A stretch of DNA of 64,000 bases from Oceanobacillus timonensis (GTDB taxonomy: Bacteria > Bacillota > Bacilli > Bacillales > Amphibacillaceae). Position numbers and translations under genes: made by a program. The notes under the pieces were generated by a model that made no database searches, was not told where the DNA came from, and was given only the letters and a program-made list of their open reading frames with translations. Location: assembly GCF_900166635.1 (NCBI RefSeq), contig NZ_LT800497.1, positions 2,466,344 through 2,530,343 on the forward strand, given 5' to 3'. This document shows positions 54,339 to 61,759 of this stretch, one piece after another; the stretch's first letter is position 1; each line of letters starts with the position of its first letter.

Positions 54339-54367
54339 CTCATCCACTTTAGCGATGATAGGATGAG
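54339..54367 (-). terminator. Rho-independent terminator overlapping the mocR stop
   Basis: CTCATCC (54339-54345) pairs with GGATGAG (54361-54367), with T-rich minus-strand flank. One arm lies in the last codons of the MocR gene. Confidence 0.65.
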
Positions 54368-55809
54368 TTATTTATGCCAAGCAAATACTGTAAAGCTTTT
54401 GCAAATCGAGAAATGCCTTCCCAGATATCGGCATTCGTACTTCTGCCATAAGTGAAACGAACAAATCCTTTACTCTCGCCAAAGATGGAACCAGGTACAA
54501 AAGCAAATCCCCTTTTCAACGATTCATCCAGTAATTGAAATTCATCGACGGGTTCATTCAACTTACACCATAAATGAATGCCGCCATTCGGTTCGATAAA
54601 TGCTACTTTATCCCCTAAAAAGTGTGTTAACGCTTTTGACAGCTGCTTCCTTCGTTCTTCCAGCTGCTGTCTGACCTTATTTATATGCTCATCAAATTGC
54701 TGCGATCCAATAAATGTATTGGCAACCCACTGCGGAAAAATACTATGACCAAAATCAATTTGCTGTTTTGCATCAGCTAAACGTTGAATAACTTTTTCCG
54801 GTCCGAGAACCCAGCCGATTCGCAGCCCAGAAGCAACAATTTTAGATAAGGAGCTGATATATAATACATTTCCGTTCGTATCCATTCGCTTTAAAGATGA
54901 AGCAACATTTCCATCAAACGCGGTAATACTGTACGGATCATCTTCTACAACCGGAATCCCATAGTCAGATGAAATCTCCAATATTCTTTTTCGTCTGTTT
55001 AAAGGCATTTGTACACCAGTTGGATTTTGAAAATCAGGATTGATAAAAACCATCCGAATGCGGTGTTTTTTATGCAATTCGACAATTTCTTCAGGTTGCA
55101 CCCCGTTTTTATCGCTTTTTAATAAAAAGGTACGTAAACCGGCTGACTTAAATAAAGGTAAAGAATAAGCATACGACGGGTCCTCTATCGCTACTGCGTC
55201 TCCCGGCTTCAGTAAACATTGAACAATAAGATGAAGTGCCTGCTGCGCGCCGGAAGTAATCAGGATAGATGCTGCATCTATAGAAATACCTTTATAGGCA
55301 GCAAGATGCTTGGAAATGGTTTCTCTTAAATCAACATTCCCAAGCGGATGATCATAACCCAGATATTCATTAAAAGGAGACTCTTTAAAAATAGAATGAA
55401 ACTGCTCTGCAGGAAATAAATCAGCAGCTAATTCCCCGCTCGCCATATTGATCATTTCATTATTTTGCGTTTCTGTTCGTATTTTTTGGACTAACGGTAA
55501 ATTAGGAAGAAACGAACCATCTTCTACATACCTTCCCCAATTAGGTATTCGCTTGTCCGATATTCCCCAAATATCCGTGCTAATATGTGTTCCGCTGCCT
55601 TTTCGTCTTTCAACGATTCCTAGCGATTGAAGCTCATCATAAGCAGCAACTACCGTACTGCGATTAACTTGGAGCTCTTTTGCTAAATGACGTTCTGATG
55701 GCAACGGGACGTCCGGTGAAAATTCTCCTGTAGAAATTCCATTTTCAATATATGTTGCGATTTGTTTGTACAGCGGTGTTTTGGCTGAACGATCCAAATT
55801 AAAATTCAT
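54349..55809 (-). CDS. MocR/PdxR-type GntR-aminotransferase regulator
   Basis: Regulator of about 486 residues: N-terminal GntR winged HTH (PLYKQIATYIENGISTGEF, LPSERHLAKELQVNRSTVVAAYDELQ, about 10-70), a linker, then a fold-type I aminotransferase domain with the PLP lysine in SSLSKIVASGLRIGW. Such proteins sense PLP or amino-acid adducts and control vitamin B6, GABA or amino-acid genes. No partner gene is adjacent. ATG 55809 has GAGGA 7 bases upstream. Confidence 0.9.
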   Translation of the reverse strand: MNFNLDRSAKTPLYKQIATYIENGISTGEFSPDVPLPSERHLAKELQVNRSTVVAAYDELQSLGIVERRKGSGTHISTDIWGISDKRIPNWGRYVEDGSFLPNLPLVQKIRTETQNNEMINMASGELAADLFPAEQFHSIFKESPFNEYLGYDHPLGNVDLRETISKHLAAYKGISIDAASILITSGAQQALHLIVQCLLKPGDAVAIEDPSYAYSLPLFKSAGLRTFLLKSDKNGVQPEEIVELHKKHRIRMVFINPDFQNPTGVQMPLNRRKRILEISSDYGIPVVEDDPYSITAFDGNVASSLKRMDTNGNVLYISSLSKIVASGLRIGWVLGPEKVIQRLADAKQQIDFGHSIFPQWVANTFIGSQQFDEHINKVRQQLEERRKQLSKALTHFLGDKVAFIEPNGGIHLWCKLNEPVDEFQLLDESLKRGFAFVPGSIFGESKGFVRFTYGRSTNADIWEGISRFAKALQYLLGINNSSYHR

Positions 55810-56118
55810 ATGCATTCCTCGATGATGTTGCAGATTTAAATATGCTGATACGCTTTCTATTGACCAATATACAAATAACAGCTTCGTTACGACTTTGCTA
55901 TTCTTTATATAATTATGTTTGTTTTACTAAAGAAAACGGAACCGGCCAAAAAAAGATATCTCCTACTATAATAGCGAAAAAATGCTTGAATAAGCAACTT
56001 ACATGCAATGAAATATTTTTGACATTTTTATTTTCTCCTGCAGAAAAGTCCGATTAACAATGAAGTTATCGGACTGTAATGAATCAGTATAAATAGCTTT
56101 TTACACGAATACCCTGCA
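55810..56118. other. Intergenic region with terminator for the sigma gene
   Basis: AGTCCGAT (56047-56054) pairs with ATCGGACT (56068-56075) and ends TTTTC on the minus strand; it probably ends the sigma-factor transcript. No gene seen. Confidence 0.5.
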
Positions 56119-57231
56119 CTAATCCAGAAAATCTTTTAACCGATTACTGCGTCTCGGGTGTCTTAATTTCCGTAATGCTTTTGCTTCAATTTGACGAACC
56201 CGCTCTCTGGTCACGCCAAATACCTTACCAAGCTCCTCCAGCGTCCTTGTTTTTCCGTCATCTAATCCAAATCGAAGACGAAGTATATTTTCTTCTCGGA
56301 GGGGGAGGGTATCCAGCACCTCCTCTAACTCCTCTTTTAACAATTCATGCGCCGCATAATCCGAAGGTGATACCGCTTCCTGATCCTCAATAAAGTCTCC
56401 TAAATACGAAGCATCTTCCTCCCCGACAGGTGTTTCCAAGGATACTGGCTCTTGAATGACTTTTAAGATGTCCTCCACTTTATTTGGGCTTAGCCCCATC
56501 TCTTCACCGATTTCCGACGAGTTCGGTTCACGGTCTAAATCCAGAAGTAACGAGCGTTGAACACGGATTAATTTATTCATCGTTTCTACCATGTGCACCG
56601 GAATACGGATCGTGCGGCCATGATCTGCAATGGAACGTGTAATTGCCTGTCTAATCCACCAAGTTGCATAGGTGCTGAATTTAAACCCTTTTCGGTAATC
56701 AAATTTTTCAACCGCTTTAAACAGCCCTATATTTCCTTCTTGAATTAAATCTAAGAAAACCATTCCTCTGCCTACATACCGTTTGGCGATACTGACTACG
56801 AGGCGAAGATTTGCTTCCATTAATTTTCTCTTCGCTTCCGTATCTCCTTCTTCTATACGAACGGCAAGTGCGATTTCTTCTTCCCGGGACAGCAAATCCA
56901 CATTACCAATTTCTCTTAAATACATACGAACGGAATCATTTATTTTCATTCCTACAGGTTCACTATGATCAATCCGCTCCACTTCTTCTTTTTCTGTATT
57001 CTGTATTTTAGCATCATCTTCTGCCCCTTCTGTCACAACAACGCCTTGCTCTTCCATATACGCATAAAATGCATCTAATTGTTCCATTTCCAAATCAAAA
57101 TCCGATAGCACATTAGCTACTTCCTTATAAAGCAGCACACCGTTTTGCTTCCCTTTTTCCACCAATTTTTCTTTGGCTTGTTCTAATGTCCATGCTGATT
57201 CTTCTTTGGGTGAAACGTTTTGTGCAGTCAT
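56119..57231 (-). CDS. rpoD: RNA polymerase sigma factor, RpoD/SigA type (possible paralogue)
   Basis: Primary-type sigma-70 of 370 residues. It has region 1.1 ([25 protein letters not shown]), 1.2 ([24 protein letters not shown]), 2 ([55 protein letters not shown]), 3, and 4 ([29 protein letters not shown]). The -10 and -35 contact residues are kept, but positions nearly invariant in Bacillus SigA differ ([38 protein letters not shown]). No dnaG or yqxD lies beside it; instead a USP-domain gene is 140 bases upstream. I suspect a second, divergent copy. ATG 57231 follows AAGGAGGG. Confidence 0.85.
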   Translation of the reverse strand: MTAQNVSPKEESAWTLEQAKEKLVEKGKQNGVLLYKEVANVLSDFDLEMEQLDAFYAYMEEQGVVVTEGAEDDAKIQNTEKEEVERIDHSEPVGMKINDSVRMYLREIGNVDLLSREEEIALAVRIEEGDTEAKRKLMEANLRLVVSIAKRYVGRGMVFLDLIQEGNIGLFKAVEKFDYRKGFKFSTYATWWIRQAITRSIADHGRTIRIPVHMVETMNKLIRVQRSLLLDLDREPNSSEIGEEMGLSPNKVEDILKVIQEPVSLETPVGEEDASYLGDFIEDQEAVSPSDYAAHELLKEELEEVLDTLPLREENILRLRFGLDDGKTRTLEELGKVFGVTRERVRQIEAKALRKLRHPRRSNRLKDFLD

Positions 57232-57371
57232 ATATCTCCCTCCTTCCAAACTATTTCAGTTATTTCTTGATGGATTACTAGCATGTGTTTTCATAAAGCC
57301 TCTGAACCAGCATTCAGATCCGGCATTGGAACCAATTTTGGGTTTAAGCTCAATAACAAAAATCCAAATGC

Positions 57372-58070
57372 CTACAGAGTAGCATGTTTTGGTTGTACCT
57401 CATCCTTCATCCCTTTATCCGTTTTGCCATGGTATATATAGACGTACTTTACTTTTCCCTTATGAATAAAAGCAAAAACGCCATTACGTGCATCTGTGTC
57501 CTTCTCCTGAAAGAAAAGCCCGGGGATATCTTTTTCTCTAAAAGGATGATCACGAAGAAAATAAGTGGTTCTATTAGCGCTTTTATTTACTAAATACCCT
57601 TGTCTTCCATTTTGATATAATCCCTTTTCAAAAGGATTATATTCGCTGTGATCCATCACTACCAGAATGATATCCGGTATTCTTTTTAAGATATAATTGT
57701 ATTTATCGCAAAAGAAAGCTCTTTTCCAAAACGGAATATGCAATCTATCATTGGGTTGTACACCTGACATAATGATTTCTTTTACATGATTATTTTTGGC
57801 GGTCATTACTACTTCTTTTGCTGTCTTCCATTCATTTTTTGTCCGCTTCACCGTAAATTTTTCCGCCCCTAATCTTCTGCTTAATTTTTTACTCTCTGCT
57901 AAATTTAACAAATGAAACATGGTGTATTTGCTTTCAACGGAGCAGAAAAATAGTACTTCGAACGTATAACCATATTTTCTTGCCAATAAAGCCCCTTTTA
58001 GTAGAACTTTCCGGCTATAGTTTTGTTCCTCTAAACATACCAGGATATGATGCCTTGCTTTTAATGTCAT
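57372..58070 (-). CDS. Universal-stress/KdpD-like domain protein
   Basis: Soluble protein of 232 residues. The first 150 residues read like the USP/KdpD N-terminal alpha/beta domain (HHILVCLEEQNYSRKVLLKGALLARKYGYTFEVLFF; VKEIIMSGVQPNDR). The last 80 residues (from GLYQNGRQGYLVNK, ending in a basic tail) form an extra domain not recognised. It probably binds a nucleotide or a partner. It lies 140 bases upstream of the sigma-A-like gene on the same strand, behind a long hairpin and a 32-codon ORF. GGAGGGAGGAG precedes the ATG. Confidence 0.6.
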   Translation of the reverse strand: MTLKARHHILVCLEEQNYSRKVLLKGALLARKYGYTFEVLFFCSVESKYTMFHLLNLAESKKLSRRLGAEKFTVKRTKNEWKTAKEVVMTAKNNHVKEIIMSGVQPNDRLHIPFWKRAFFCDKYNYILKRIPDIILVVMDHSEYNPFEKGLYQNGRQGYLVNKSANRTTYFLRDHPFREKDIPGLFFQEKDTDARNGVFAFIHKGKVKYVYIYHGKTDKGMKDEVQPKHATL

Positions 58071-58166
58071 TTCTCCTCCCTCCTTGTGTTACCTATCCGC
58101 AAGCTGTAATCGCATTTCATTGTTATGCCAATGCTATAGAAACTTGAAAATAGGATTGCTTTCCTG

Positions 58167-58229
58167 CCGGTTTAAAGATATACGTCTTTACCCTTGCTTG
58201 AAAGATAAACACGTATATCCTTAAACCGG
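58167..58229. repeat. 19-bp inverted repeat, long hairpin
   Basis: CCGGTTTAAAGATATACGT (58167-58185) pairs with ACGTATATCCTTAAACCGG (58211-58229), one mismatch in 19, loop 25 bases. It lies in the leader of the USP gene and has no U tract, so it does not look like a plain terminator. It overlaps the 32-codon ORF. Confidence 0.75.
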
Positions 58230-58270
58230 AAATGATTATGAACACAGGGTTCCGAATCCGGGTCTGCCAT
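58172..58270 (-). CDS. Possible 32-residue small ORF upstream of the USP gene
   Basis: ATG 58270 is preceded by AAAGGTGGTGAG at a usable distance. The product begins MADPDSEPCVHNHF and ends in GKDVYL; it has no known domain. Its second half lies in the 19-bp inverted repeat. It may be a leader peptide whose translation melts the hairpin, or it may be chance. Low certainty. Confidence 0.3.
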   Translation of the reverse strand: MADPDSEPCVHNHFRFKDIRVYLSSKGKDVYL

Positions 58271-58296
58271 TTCCCTCACCACCTTTCCTTTTTAAA

Positions 58297-58317
58297 ACTG
58301 AATGATTGTTCTAAAAT
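58297..58317. promoter_or_regulatory. TetR-type operator, copy 1
   Basis: ACTGAATGATTGTTCTAAAAT, matching copy 2 at 18 of 21 positions. It lies 27 bases upstream of the small ORF on the side transcribed towards the USP and sigma genes. Confidence 0.55.
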
Positions 58318-58461
58318 AACACAAAAAATAAACCTTATTTTTTCAAACAAGATACATTCAAAATAATTGTCATGATTCCTTATTCTAATTTATGTTGTAC
58401 TTCTTCACAAGTTGCAAACTTCCACTGCTTTTTTTATAATGCAACTATTTCCATCCCATTA

Positions 58462-58482
58462 ACTGAACGTTCGTTCTAAAAT
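58462..58482. promoter_or_regulatory. TetR-type operator, copy 2
   Basis: Contains AACTGAACGTTCGTTCTAAA, the most symmetric copy (GAACGTTCGTTC core), in the common style of TetR operators. It lies about 190 bases before the tetR start. Confidence 0.65.
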
Positions 58483-58561
58483 CATATCATAGCTTCGTAT
58501 CACAGTCAATAGCTGACCACGCTGTTAAAAATACCTTGTTTCAGAACTTAAATTATGGTAG

Positions 58562-58581
58562 ATTTAGAACAATTGGTCAGT
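58562..58581. promoter_or_regulatory. TetR-type operator, copy 3 (inverted)
   Basis: ATTTAGAACAATTGGTCAGT keeps the outer parts TTTAGAAC and TCAGT of the other copies in inverse orientation and lies about 95 bases before the tetR start. Confidence 0.5.
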
Positions 58582-58675
58582 AATCATCTAAACGACATCA
58601 AACCGATAAGTTTGTCTTCGTACATGCCTCAATAATGTTCGAATCAGACATCAAAAATACATAGGAGGGAACCTT

Positions 58676-59293
58676 TTGAACAAGAAACAAACGAAAAGCA
58701 TGATGACAAAGCAAAAGATTGCTGAAGCCGCCAAACATTTATTTATTCAGAAAGGCTATGCTGCCACCTCAATTGAAAATATTTCCGAAGCAACAGGAGT
58801 CAGTAAAGGGAATATTTATTATCATTTTGATAATAAAGAAGGGCTCTTTATTTATGTATTGGATGAATGGGAAAAACAATGGATGGAACAATGGGAGGAA
58901 CAAAAACAACAGTATTTCTCTGTAACGGAACAACTCCATGGTATTGCGAAACATTTTGTTATCAATGATTATAACCATCCCCTGACAGATGTTGCTGATG
59001 AATTTTTCAGTCATGAAAAGTCCAATACGTTCGTTCAAAATCAGCTTTATAAAACAATTAATACCAGAATATCCTATAGTCAACAATTATTAGCCGAAGG
59101 GATGACATCCGGCGAATTCAAATCAGACAACGCGCTATTACTCGCAAAGATTTTTGATACCTTGCTATACGGATTAAATAACACTTGCCGGGATTTAGAT
59201 ATGAAAGAAACACTGGATCTATATGCCAAAGCTATCGATACTTTTCTATATGGTATCGCGTCTACTGATTCGGTTCATTCAGATAAGCATTAA
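58676..59293 (+). CDS. TetR family regulator
   Basis: Repressor of 205 residues. HTH at about 12-55 (QKGYAATSIENISEATGVSKGNIYYHFDNKEGL) and an all-helical effector domain with YxxAIDTFLYG near the end. TTG start with AGGAGGG 6 bases upstream. No efflux or enzyme gene follows on its strand. Three operator-like repeats lie between it and the divergent small ORF/USP/sigma unit, so the divergent genes are the likely targets. Confidence 0.85.
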   Translation: MNKKQTKSMMTKQKIAEAAKHLFIQKGYAATSIENISEATGVSKGNIYYHFDNKEGLFIYVLDEWEKQWMEQWEEQKQQYFSVTEQLHGIAKHFVINDYNHPLTDVADEFFSHEKSNTFVQNQLYKTINTRISYSQQLLAEGMTSGEFKSDNALLLAKIFDTLLYGLNNTCRDLDMKETLDLYAKAIDTFLYGIASTDSVHSDKH

Positions 59294-59508
59294 TAGAATA
59301 CATACGCTTTAGAAAATGACTTGCAAAGATTTTACTATAAAAGGAAAATTTCATTCTGTCTTAAAAATAATTACTGATTATGAACATTCATTTAAGAAGA
59401 TGAATAGCATTGAGGAATAGTCACCCACTCTTTTTTTGGAGTTATATTCGGTATAGTTGCAGATGCAAGCTTGAGGTTTTTCTTATTCCGGAATGGAAAG
59501 AAATAATA
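59294..59508. other. Intergenic, no gene seen
   Basis: AT-rich spacer between tetR and the decayed TPR/GNAT fragment. Confidence 0.3.
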
Positions 59509-59690
59509 CTAGATTTTCCTCAAATACTGCAGATTAACTGAAAGCTTATTGTTCATAGAAATATACTGTTCCAGTGCATTTGGATTTAAATGAATCACCA
59601 CTTATTCAGCGTCTACATCCTCTTAAAATTCGCCCAAATCTATTAGTGTATAAGCTAGATTACTGTGTCTTATTATCTTTTTCTAATGCT
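59509..59690 (-). pseudogene. Decayed TPR gene fragment joined to a GNAT gene tail
   Basis: On the minus strand the frame reads NLAYTLIDLGEF, stop, EDVDAE, stop, VVIHLNPNALEQYISMNNKLS. This follows residues about 145-190 of the TPR lipoprotein at 52185-53327 (NLSYALSDLGEF, EEAMDAAQ, AIDLNSNTPEQYIAMGNALS). DNA identity is roughly three quarters by eye over 59540-59596. At 59509-59538 it changes abruptly, in frame, to the last nine codons and stop of the GNAT gene at 60587 (29 of 30 bases identical). It is dead in frame and records a recombination. Confidence 0.8.
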
Positions 59691-59744
59691 CCTTTCCCTT
59701 TTATCCCTTCTAACAGCACCATATCATCACATTTTCATAAAACA

Positions 59745-59776
59745 CTAAAAGCGACACAGATATATGTCGCTTTTAG
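59745..59776 (-). terminator. Rho-independent terminator
   Basis: CTAAAAGCGACA (59745-59756) pairs perfectly with TGTCGCTTTTAG (59765-59776), 6 bases beyond the isochorismatase stop. Confidence 0.7.
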
Positions 59777-59781
59777 AATGA

Positions 59782-60345
59782 TTATCTATAAGAATCATGT
59801 GTAGGGCAAAATAAATCTTCGTTTGCATTTCTTACAATGGAAAAATAATCTACATTATAGTGGCCATGAAGTGTAGCATTATGATGCTTTATAATCTGTT
59901 CTTGACTCAAAATATCATTACCCAGGTTTGAGTGCCCATCTCCGACTAATGTGACATCAAAACCTTCGATAGTTGCTGTTCTTACGGCGCTATCTATACA
60001 ATGCTGTGTTTCACAGCCCATCACTACTATATGCTTTACTTGATATGACTTTAAATATTCTAACAGACCTGTTCCATAAAAAGCATTTGTTGCAGACTTA
60101 TCAAAAATTTCTGCTTCAGCAGATACATGGATCTCCTTGTGAATTTCAAAACCGCTCTCTTTTCCTTCGTTGACATCTAAATCCCTTACAAATACAAGTG
60201 GCACTGCTATCTTCTCCGCTTTTTCAATTACTGAGTTAATATTAGCAATAAACTGCGTTTTTTGAAAAATCGCGTTTCTTTCATGATTACCTTCGATTAA
60301 TTCCTGCTGTGCATCGATAATCAATAATACTTGATTCAATTCCAT
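59782..60345 (-). CDS. Isochorismatase-like cysteine hydrolase
   Basis: Cysteine hydrolase of 187 residues. Catalytic triad Asp11 (LLIIDAQ), Lys83 (FDKSATNAF) and Cys116 (GCETQHCID). Members hydrolyse isochorismate, nicotinamide, ureido- or N-carbamoyl compounds; which one is not readable. AAGGGGA precedes the ATG. Monocistronic. Confidence 0.88.
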   Translation of the reverse strand: MELNQVLLIIDAQQELIEGNHERNAIFQKTQFIANINSVIEKAEKIAVPLVFVRDLDVNEGKESGFEIHKEIHVSAEAEIFDKSATNAFYGTGLLEYLKSYQVKHIVVMGCETQHCIDSAVRTATIEGFDVTLVGDGHSNLGNDILSQEQIIKHHNATLHGHYNVDYFSIVRNANEDLFCPTHDSYR

Positions 60346-60586
60346 TCCCCTTCCAATTTAGGGAAACACGAGATAACTGGCTAGTTAGACGTTCTCCCTT
60401 TTTTACTTATTACGTGTTTTCTATTTTTATGTACCATATGAACGCCTCCTCCAATTAAATTCCTTATTATGAGAGATCTCAATCTAAGGTAGTTTTATTT
60501 TACCATAATATACAGACTATACTTTCTAGAATACGAAAATGACGCAACTTCCCAAACTGAAATGTACTTGTAAGCAGTTATAATAA

Positions 60587-61081
60587 CTAGATTCTCCTCA
60601 AATACTGCAGATTAACAAATGACTCTCCAGTATTCGCCATCTCTTTTCGTTTTTTCTGCAGCACGAACCCTCTCGCTTCATAAAAAGGAATCCCTCTTTG
60701 ATTCCCGTCCTGCACAGACACCCATTGATCCCTTGCCCCTTCCTGTTTATGTTGCTCTGTAAATACTTTTAATAATTGTCTCCCTATTCCGTGGTATCGA
60801 TATGTTTCATCTACATATAATACAAAAATTTGGCTGACACCTGGCTCCGTTATTGCGCCGCCAATAACGCCCGCTACTTCGGAATCAATCACAGCAACAT
60901 GCGTATAATTGCCATTTTCTATATCTGACGTCACTCGTTCGTGATTATACCATTCCGCTGCATTCTTTACTTGGTATGCCTCACTTAACTTTCCTTCTAC
61001 CGTTTGTTTCCAGCCACAAGAACAAATAGCAGCAATTGCTTCAACATGTTCCCGCGCAGCTCTTTTAATATTTATGTTCAT
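60587..61081 (-). CDS. GNAT family N-acetyltransferase
   Basis: Acetyl-CoA-dependent acetyltransferase of 164 residues. Motif A is QIFVLYVDETYRYHGIGRQLLKVF (about 92-115, R/Q-x-x-G-x-G/A loop YHGIGRQLL), then WVSVQDGNQRGIPFYEARGF. The acceptor is unknown. Its last 30 bases recur at 59509-59538. GGGAGTGGA precedes the ATG. It lies upstream of nothing obvious and downstream of the paralogous membrane protein at 61148. Confidence 0.88.
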   Translation of the reverse strand: MNINIKRAAREHVEAIAAICSCGWKQTVEGKLSEAYQVKNAAEWYNHERVTSDIENGNYTHVAVIDSEVAGVIGGAITEPGVSQIFVLYVDETYRYHGIGRQLLKVFTEQHKQEGARDQWVSVQDGNQRGIPFYEARGFVLQKKRKEMANTGESFVNLQYLRRI

Positions 61082-61147
61082 TTTTATCCACTCCCCATTT
61101 TATACCAAATGTATTCGCTGCTATCCAAATCTGGTATCCAAAGACAG

Positions 61148-61456
61148 CTATTGATGATTGACAGTTTCCTCTTTGTTATAAAATTCATAAGCAAAATACC
61201 CCAATAAATAGCCGATTCCTGCTCCTAAACTAATTGTGGTTGGTAAGAATATTGAAGAAAATGTGCCTAATATGACACCAGCAGCACAACCAAAAAACAT
61301 TCCTATCGGGATAAAGCTAATCGATACATCCTGCTTTTCTTTAGATTTTTTCTTTTCTGGGCTGCTTTGATTAAATTTATATTTTGCCCTGTTAACGACA
61401 AAAACTGCAATTCCTCCCACTATGATAAGAGGCGCAATTGCCTTGATAATTTCCAT
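61148..61456 (-). CDS. Small membrane protein, paralogue of 1798-2115
   Basis: Hypothetical protein of 102 residues with the same plan as the gene at 1798: helix, basic KKKSK linker, FIPIGMFFGCAAG helix, and a C-terminal helix ending LLGYFAYEFY. By eye about two fifths of positions are identical. GGGAGG lies before the ATG. It is followed by the GNAT gene 66 bases on, perhaps co-transcribed. Function unknown. Confidence 0.7.
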   Translation of the reverse strand: MEIIKAIAPLIIVGGIAVFVVNRAKYKFNQSSPEKKKSKEKQDVSISFIPIGMFFGCAAGVILGTFSSIFLPTTISLGAGIGYLLGYFAYEFYNKEETVNHQ

Positions 61457-61694
61457 GTCAGAACCTCCCTCACTTCTTTTTACTACGTTCTTTTTCCATA
61501 TAAAACTTAATTTATGTTAAATGATTAGCTACTGGAGAAATAAAATTCTGATAATTGATTCAATTGTATCAAACGTTTCCTTCAAAATACAGCAATAATG
61601 CAGAAACAGTCCCTGTTCCTCTCATACAAAGTATAGAAATATGTTCTTGTTGAACATTTTATGAAGTTTATAACAATTTCGATTTTTTGTAACA

Positions 61695-61733
61695 TGTGAA
61701 TATCATCACAAACTATTTATTTTGTATTATAAT
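61695..61733 (+). promoter_or_regulatory. CRP/FNR-type site and promoter of the DASS transporter
   Basis: TGTGA-ATATCA-TCACA (61695-61710), a perfect CRP/FNR half-site pair, with -10 TATAAT at 61728-61733. The dyad centre lies about 41 bases before the expected start site, the place for a class II activator, and no good -35 is present. The stretch 61457-61694 shows no gene. Confidence 0.75.
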
Positions 61734-61759
61734 AAAGGTAGATAAAGGGAGGGGTTTTC

